Made by a program: the position numbers and the translations under genes | Origin: Thiomicrospira sp. | GTDB lineage: Bacteria; Pseudomonadota; Gammaproteobacteria; Thiomicrospirales; Thiomicrospiraceae | Direction of reading: 5' to 3' | Length of the DNA: 64,000 nt | Assembly (NCBI RefSeq): GCF_014859555.1 | Contig: NZ_JACUTY010000001.1 | Coordinates: 19,621 to 83,620 of the forward strand | Shown: one piece after another, positions 59,782 to 64,000 of the stretch | Numbering within the stretch: the stretch's first letter is position 1 | Layout: each line of letters starts with the position of its first letter | Notes under the pieces: generated by a model | Told to the model about the DNA's origin: nothing | Seen by the model: only the letters and a program-made list of their open reading frames with translations | Databases searched by the model: none

Positions 59782-62598
59782 TTATTTTTTCGGGTTTAAC
59801 CAGGACTTTAAATAGTGCCCAGTATGTGAACCTGGGTTTTTCGCCACCTCTTCTGGGGTGCCGGTTGCGACAATCATGCCGCCGCCATCGCCGCCTTCTG
59901 GACCAAGGTCAACAACCCAGTCGGCGGTTTTAATCACGTCCAAGTTGTGTTCGATAATCACAATCGTGTTACCACGATTACGCAGTTCATAAACCACTTG
60001 CATCAACTGTTCGATATCGTGGAAATGCAAGCCGGTGGTGGGCTCATCCAAAATATATAACGTATTGCCAGTGTCGCGTTTGGATAATTCTTTTGAGAGT
60101 TTGACGCGTTGCGCTTCACCACCCGAAAGGGTCGTTGCACTTTGGCCCAGTTTAATGTAACCCAAACCGACATCCATTAAGGTTTGCAGTTTACGTGCCA
60201 AAGCCGGAATTGCATCAAAGAAGGCGCGGGCATCTTCGACTGTCATTTCCAGAATGTCGTGAATGGTTTTGCCTTTATAGTGAATTTGCAAAGTTTCACG
60301 ATTGTAACGATGGCCGTGACATACATCACAAGGCACATAAATATCTGGCAAAAAGTGCATCTCGACTTTTAATACGCCATCACCTTGGCAAGCTTCGCAG
60401 CGACCGCCTTTTACATTAAAGCTAAAGCGCCCTGGGTTGTAACCACGTGCGCGCGATTCAGGGGTGGTGGCGAGTAATTCACGAATTGGCGTAAACAAGC
60501 CGGTATAAGTCGCCGGATTCGAGCGTGGTGTGCGTCCAATCGGGCTTTGGTCAATGTTTACGGCCTTGTCGAAATGCTCTATCCCTTCAACTTTTTCGTG
60601 CGGAGCAGGTGTTTGCATCGCGCCATTAAGTTCATTGGCGGTGATTTTGCTCAGGGTTTCGTTGATTAGGGTTGATTTACCTGAACCCGAAACCCCGGTA
60701 ATACAGGTGAGCAAACCCGCTGGAATTTCGAGCGTGACATTTTTTAAGTTATTGCCTGATGCGCCAATAATACGCAACCAGTTTTCAGAAGGCTTTAAGC
60801 GCGTTTCCGGTATCGCAATCGCACGGCTGCCGTTTAAATATTGACCGGTTAAAGATTGCGGGTTGGCGGTGACTTCGTCTGGTGTACCTTGCGCCATAAT
60901 ACGACCGCCGTGAATACCCGCACCCGGGCCGATATCAAGCACATAATCGGCGGCGCGAATCGCGTCTTCATCGTGTTCGACCACAATCACGGTGTTGCCC
61001 AAATCGCGCAAATGCGTGAGGGTTTTTAACAGGCGGTCGTTGTCGCGTTGGTGCAAACCAATCGAAGGTTCATCTAATACATACATAACCCCCACCAGGC
61101 CTGCGCCAATTTGGCTGGCCAAACGAATACGTTGGGCTTCGCCACCTGATAAGGTGTCGGCGCTGCGATTAAGGGTGAGGTAGTTAAGGCCAACATTGAC
61201 TAAAAACGATAAACGCTGGCGCACTTCTTTAACAATCGGCTCGGCGATTTGGCCTTTTGAACCCGGCATACTGAGGGTGTCGAAAAAGTCGTACAATTCG
61301 CCAACCGAACGGTGGGTGAGGCTGGGTAGCGATACATCGGCGACAAACACATGACGCGCGGCTTCGTTTAAACGTTCACCATGACAGGTTTTACAGGGCG
61401 TGGTGACGCGGTATTTATCCAATTCATCACGCACGGTTTTGCTGTCGGTTTCGGTATAACGGCGTTCCATATTAGGCAATACACCTTCAAACCGACGCAC
61501 TTCCGAATACTTGCCATGCGGTAACGGCAACTTTTCTTTACCCGAACCAAATAGCACAATCTGTTTGTATTTGTCCTCCAACTCTTGCCAGGACAGCTCC
61601 ATGTCGAAACCATAATGTGTGGCGACGGCCATGAGAATGTCGTAATAATATTTGTGGCGCCGATCCCAACCGCGAATTGCGCCGCCGGCCAAACTCAGTT
61701 CCGGGTGTGTAATCACGCGTTCGGCATCAAAACTTTCTTTAACCCCTAAACCATCACAGGTCGGACAAGCCCCGTGCGGGTTATTAAAAGAGAATAAACG
61801 CGGCTCAAGTTCCGGCACGCTGTAACCGCAATGCGGACAGGAGAATTTATCGGAAAACAGCAAGGCAAAATCGTCTTCGTCATCCATCGGCAATACTTGC
61901 ACAATGCCTTCCGACATGCGCAGCGCGGTTTCAAATGATTCGGCTAAACGCTGCTTTAAATCGGCGCGCACTTTAAAGCGGTCAATCACCACTTCAATGT
62001 TGTGTTTTTTGTTTTTATCCAGCTCAATCGTGCCATCTAAATCCATCAAACGACCATTGACACGCGCACGGATAAAACCTTGGGCTTGCAGTTCATCTAA
62101 TAAATTGTGATGTTCGCCTTTGCGACCACGCACGACCGGCGACACTAATAAACATTTTGTGCCTTCTGGCAGCTCTAAGGTGCGATCTACCATTTGGCTG
62201 ACGGTTTGGGCTTCAAGATCAACATCGTGGGTTGGACAGCGAGGTGTACCAGCGCGTGCATATAACAGGCGTAAATAATCATAAATTTCGGTGACGGTGC
62301 CCACGGTAGAGCGCGGGTTGTGTGAGGTGGATTTTTGCTCAATCGAAATCGCCGGTGATAAACCTTCAATATGATCCAAATCTGGTTTTTCCATCACAGA
62401 CAAGAATTGACGCGCATAAGCCGATAAGGATTCAACATAACGACGTTGGCCTTCGGCATAAATCGTATCAAACGCCAACGATGATTTGCCTGAACCCGAT
62501 AACCCGGTAATCACAATCAGTTTGTCACGCGGTAATGTGACATCGATGTTCTTTAAATTATGGGTTCTCGCCCCGCGAATAATAATGTTCTCAAGCAT
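59782..62598 (-). CDS. uvrA: UvrABC excinuclease subunit A
   Basis: UvrA of 938 aa, the damage-recognition ATPase of nucleotide excision repair. I choose the ATG at 62598 ([20 protein letters not shown]); the track adds a TTG two codons upstream. Seen: two ABC modules with Walker [10 protein letters not shown] and GVSGSGKST, signature LSGGEAQR twice, zinc-binding [11 protein letters not shown] and the DNA-binding C-terminal zinc module [19 protein letters not shown]. Full length. A good extended -10 promoter lies upstream. No LexA box was recognised. Confidence 0.97.
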   Translation of the reverse strand: MLENIIIRGARTHNLKNIDVTLPRDKLIVITGLSGSGKSSLAFDTIYAEGQRRYVESLSAYARQFLSVMEKPDLDHIEGLSPAISIEQKSTSHNPRSTVGTVTEIYDYLRLLYARAGTPRCPTHDVDLEAQTVSQMVDRTLELPEGTKCLLVSPVVRGRKGEHHNLLDELQAQGFIRARVNGRLMDLDGTIELDKNKKHNIEVVIDRFKVRADLKQRLAESFETALRMSEGIVQVLPMDDEDDFALLFSDKFSCPHCGYSVPELEPRLFSFNNPHGACPTCDGLGVKESFDAERVITHPELSLAGGAIRGWDRRHKYYYDILMAVATHYGFDMELSWQELEDKYKQIVLFGSGKEKLPLPHGKYSEVRRFEGVLPNMERRYTETDSKTVRDELDKYRVTTPCKTCHGERLNEAARHVFVADVSLPSLTHRSVGELYDFFDTLSMPGSKGQIAEPIVKEVRQRLSFLVNVGLNYLTLNRSADTLSGGEAQRIRLASQIGAGLVGVMYVLDEPSIGLHQRDNDRLLKTLTHLRDLGNTVIVVEHDEDAIRAADYVLDIGPGAGIHGGRIMAQGTPDEVTANPQSLTGQYLNGSRAIAIPETRLKPSENWLRIIGASGNNLKNVTLEIPAGLLTCITGVSGSGKSTLINETLSKITANELNGAMQTPAPHEKVEGIEHFDKAVNIDQSPIGRTPRSNPATYTGLFTPIRELLATTPESRARGYNPGRFSFNVKGGRCEACQGDGVLKVEMHFLPDIYVPCDVCHGHRYNRETLQIHYKGKTIHDILEMTVEDARAFFDAIPALARKLQTLMDVGLGYIKLGQSATTLSGGEAQRVKLSKELSKRDTGNTLYILDEPTTGLHFHDIEQLMQVVYELRNRGNTIVIIEHNLDVIKTADWVVDLGPEGGDGGGMIVATGTPEEVAKNPGSHTGHYLKSWLNPKK

Positions 62599-62627
62599 GG
62601 TCAACCAACAATTTGCGCAAAAGAGAA

Positions 62628-62636
62628 ATTATAACA
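62628..62636 (-). promoter_or_regulatory. Extended -10 promoter for uvrA
   Basis: On the minus strand TGtTATAAT (62636-62628) is a perfect extended -10, about 30 bases before the uvrA ATG. TTGTCA lies upstream but only 14 bases away, so the promoter probably relies on the extended -10. Confidence 0.6.
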
Positions 62637-62659
62637 TGTTTCTTTTTTGACAAACCTAA

Positions 62660-62792
62660 GGGCATCTCGAATACCCCCTAGTTGATTCTGGCCACGCCAA
62701 GTTTTTCAGATCAAGGCGTGAACCTGCCGGAATGTCTAGACATCGCAAAGGTTCACAACGCAGAATTCAAGCTGGGGTTAATCGAGGTATCC
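62660..62792. repeat. MITE-like repeat with inverted ends, full copy
   Basis: A 133-base element. The left end GGGCATCTCGAATACCCCC and the reverse complement of the right end, GGATACCTCGATTAACCCC, match over about 30 positions with several differences, so it has imperfect terminal inverted repeats. Inside, TGAACCT and AGGTTCA form a further stem. No ORF is present. A second copy begins at 63948 and a fragment lies at 32202. It fills the gap between uvrA and the small gene at 62883. Confidence 0.7.
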
Positions 62793-62882
62793 AGTAAAAA
62801 TTTGTGCATTGATTTTTGCTTAGCAAGCTAAAATTGGTCTTAAATTATGGTTTAATGAGCGCTTAAAACAAGGTATGAACGA

Positions 62883-63185
62883 ATGATAGAAACTTATGAA
62901 GACTTATATGCAGTAGTTAATCAAGCCTTGGCAGAAAAGCCAATGGATGATATCCGTATTGATATTACCGATAACCAGGCCTGTCACTTAATTCATACGC
63001 CAAGCGGACGCAAAATGGTACTGATGTTGGCGCGCTTAGAAGACGAGTATCGTGTTGGGTTTGCTTATTTTGAAGCGGGTCAAAAGCAAGCTTTTTGGAT
63101 TGATGATGTTTTGTCACAAGGCGTAAGCCCATCTTTTATTACTCAGCTAATTGAGTCCCATCTAATTACCGCATCTAATTATTAA
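62883..63185 (+). CDS. Small protein of unknown function, 100 aa
   Basis: A 100-aa acidic soluble protein starting MIETYEDLYAVVNQALAEKP. No family is recognised. The composition (alternating beta-like stretches, VLMLARLEDEYRVGFAYFEA, and a helical end) suggests a compact cytoplasmic alpha/beta protein. It has no signal or membrane segment. Coding is supported by sensible composition and start context (AAGGTATGAACG upstream, weak). NQAC is encoded by a CCAGGCCTG copy. It is convergent with the SIMPL gene. Confidence 0.65.
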   Translation: MIETYEDLYAVVNQALAEKPMDDIRIDITDNQACHLIHTPSGRKMVLMLARLEDEYRVGFAYFEAGQKQAFWIDDVLSQGVSPSFITQLIESHLITASNY

Positions 63186-63272
63186 AGCGGCAAAAGTCGC
63201 GGTTAAATCTTTCTGCTTAACGGTTTATCTGGGGCGAGTGATGTATTTGACCCGCCCCCTTTAGATCGCGAA

Positions 63273-63953
63273 TCAGTTAATCTCCAGCACACCATCAATT
63301 GTCACACTTAGGGTTTGTGAGCCCATTTCAATGCTCGGAGCATTCGTGTCGCTGGCCGTTAGGCTGCGTGCTTGAAGCGGCAAGGCATAGTTTGGTTGCA
63401 AACGTGTTTCAGCCAAACGATAGTGTTTTTCGTTAAAGGCTTGGGCTATAAACTTCGCCTGTTGTTGATACTTTTGAATCGCTTTGCTCAGCAAGGCTTG
63501 TTCAACTTGCTGACGTTTGTTTGGGCTAATATCGGCTCGGACTGATTGATAAATTAAATGACGCTGTAGGCTACTTAATACACCGGTAATGTCGGCATTA
63601 TCTTTGGGAAGATTAAGCCTAAGGTCTTGCTGACCAGACCATTCGCTAATCCGGCCGTCTCGCTGAAAATGGGGGCGAACATGGTAATTGCCGGTTTGAG
63701 CATATTGGCGATGATCGGTCGAAAGTTCATTCAGAGCCGCTTGCATAATTTGATTGACGCGCTGGCTAACTTGATCCGCGGTGCTGGCTCGGTATTGGGC
63801 TGCAAATACAACATGTAGACGATCATTTTCGACGGTTTGTTGTTCGGTCACGCTAAAGCTAATACGGTGCGGGTCAGCGAGCACCAGGCCTGGTGCTAAA
63901 AGCAAACAAGCCGATAATACGAGGAATTGAACCGTTTTATATGGATTGGGCAT
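63273..63953 (-). CDS. SIMPL/DUF541-domain periplasmic protein
   Basis: A 226-aa exported protein. I use the ATG at 63953 (MPNPYKTVQFLVLSACLLLA); the track start adds seven codons that come from the repeat (MNQGLIE). Seen: a signal peptide whose end APGLVLA is encoded by an 18-bp AGCACCAGGCCTGGTGCT palindrome, then a SIMPL-like domain with ISFSVTEQQTVENDRLHVVFAAQY, paired strand regions and the end MGSQTLSVTIDGVLEI. Family function in the periplasm or outer membrane is poorly known. Its start codon and leader lie inside a repeat copy. Confidence 0.78.
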   Translation of the reverse strand: MPNPYKTVQFLVLSACLLLAPGLVLADPHRISFSVTEQQTVENDRLHVVFAAQYRASTADQVSQRVNQIMQAALNELSTDHRQYAQTGNYHVRPHFQRDGRISEWSGQQDLRLNLPKDNADITGVLSSLQRHLIYQSVRADISPNKRQQVEQALLSKAIQKYQQQAKFIAQAFNEKHYRLAETRLQPNYALPLQARSLTASDTNAPSIEMGSQTLSVTIDGVLEIN

Positions 63954-64000
63954 CTCGATTAACCCCTGATTCATTCTGGCAACGCCAAGTTTTTCAGATC
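63948..64000. repeat. MITE-like repeat, second copy cut by window end
   Basis: GGGCATCTCGATTAACCCC begins the copy, then ATTCTGGCAACGCCAAGTTTTTCAGATC. It matches the element at 62660 nearly base for base: the last 28 bases differ at one position. Its left end contains the start codon of the SIMPL gene on the minus strand. The rest lies beyond the window. Confidence 0.75.

Noticed and set aside
62605-62640. LexA box in front of uvrA
   Set aside because: No CTGT-n8-ACAG pattern was found; only an extended -10 is supported.

Overview
The window reads as chromosomal DNA of a gammaproteobacterium of moderate GC content. The bacterial-type rpoBC-str-S10-spc-alpha order, the Aer-like taxis receptor, LptM, OMPLA and ArfB support this. 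Two TSUP-type anion exporters, a SoxH-like metallohydrolase remnant and a CysJ-like reductase would fit a sulfur oxidiser of the Thiomicrospira/Hydrogenovibrio type, but that placement is inference. No rRNA, tRNA, CRISPR array or prophage was seen.

Bases 1-22952 are a nearly uninterrupted co-directional transcription/translation block. It holds the end of rpoB, rpoC, the str operon (rpsL, rpsG, fusA, tuf), the S10 operon (rpsJ to rpsQ), the spc operon (rplN to secY) and the alpha operon (rpsM to rplQ). Good sigma70 promoters precede rpsL and rpsJ. Hairpins mark the S10/spc, spc/alpha and block-end boundaries. No rpmJ fits between secY and rpsM.

Bases 22995-45506 are ordinary housekeeping genes in short operons on both strands: tatD-tcdA, an Aer/CZB chemoreceptor, lptM-lysA, an esterase-thioesterase-coaBC run, arfB and DUF4395/DUF302 genes, dut, pldA, yajQ, argB, a TSUP exporter, pyrE-sixA, a CysJ-like reductase and ppk-ppx.

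Bases 45507-56317 are accessory in character. They carry a HipBA-type toxin-antitoxin pair, a MerR-controlled metal cassette (HMA protein, GDCCVxC protein, MerT-like protein, no MerA), an ACR3-like transporter, a SoxH-like gene destroyed by an IS5-family remnant, a broken TSUP gene behind modC, and modABC with modE. modE has a C9 tract just after its start codon. The end (56318-64000) holds an AI-2E-type permease, katG, uvrA, a small unknown gene, a SIMPL-domain protein and two copies of a MITE-like repeat.

The most striking signal is a highly iterated palindrome, CCAGGCCTGG. By hand I count 19 perfect copies and 12 nine-base matches. All but one lie after base 24000 and most lie inside genes. 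Coding copies use only two of the three reading frames, giving (P/A/T)GL(V/L) or QA(W/C). Copies recur in signal peptides, in the CoaBC interdomain linker, in an intrinsic terminator and between genes.
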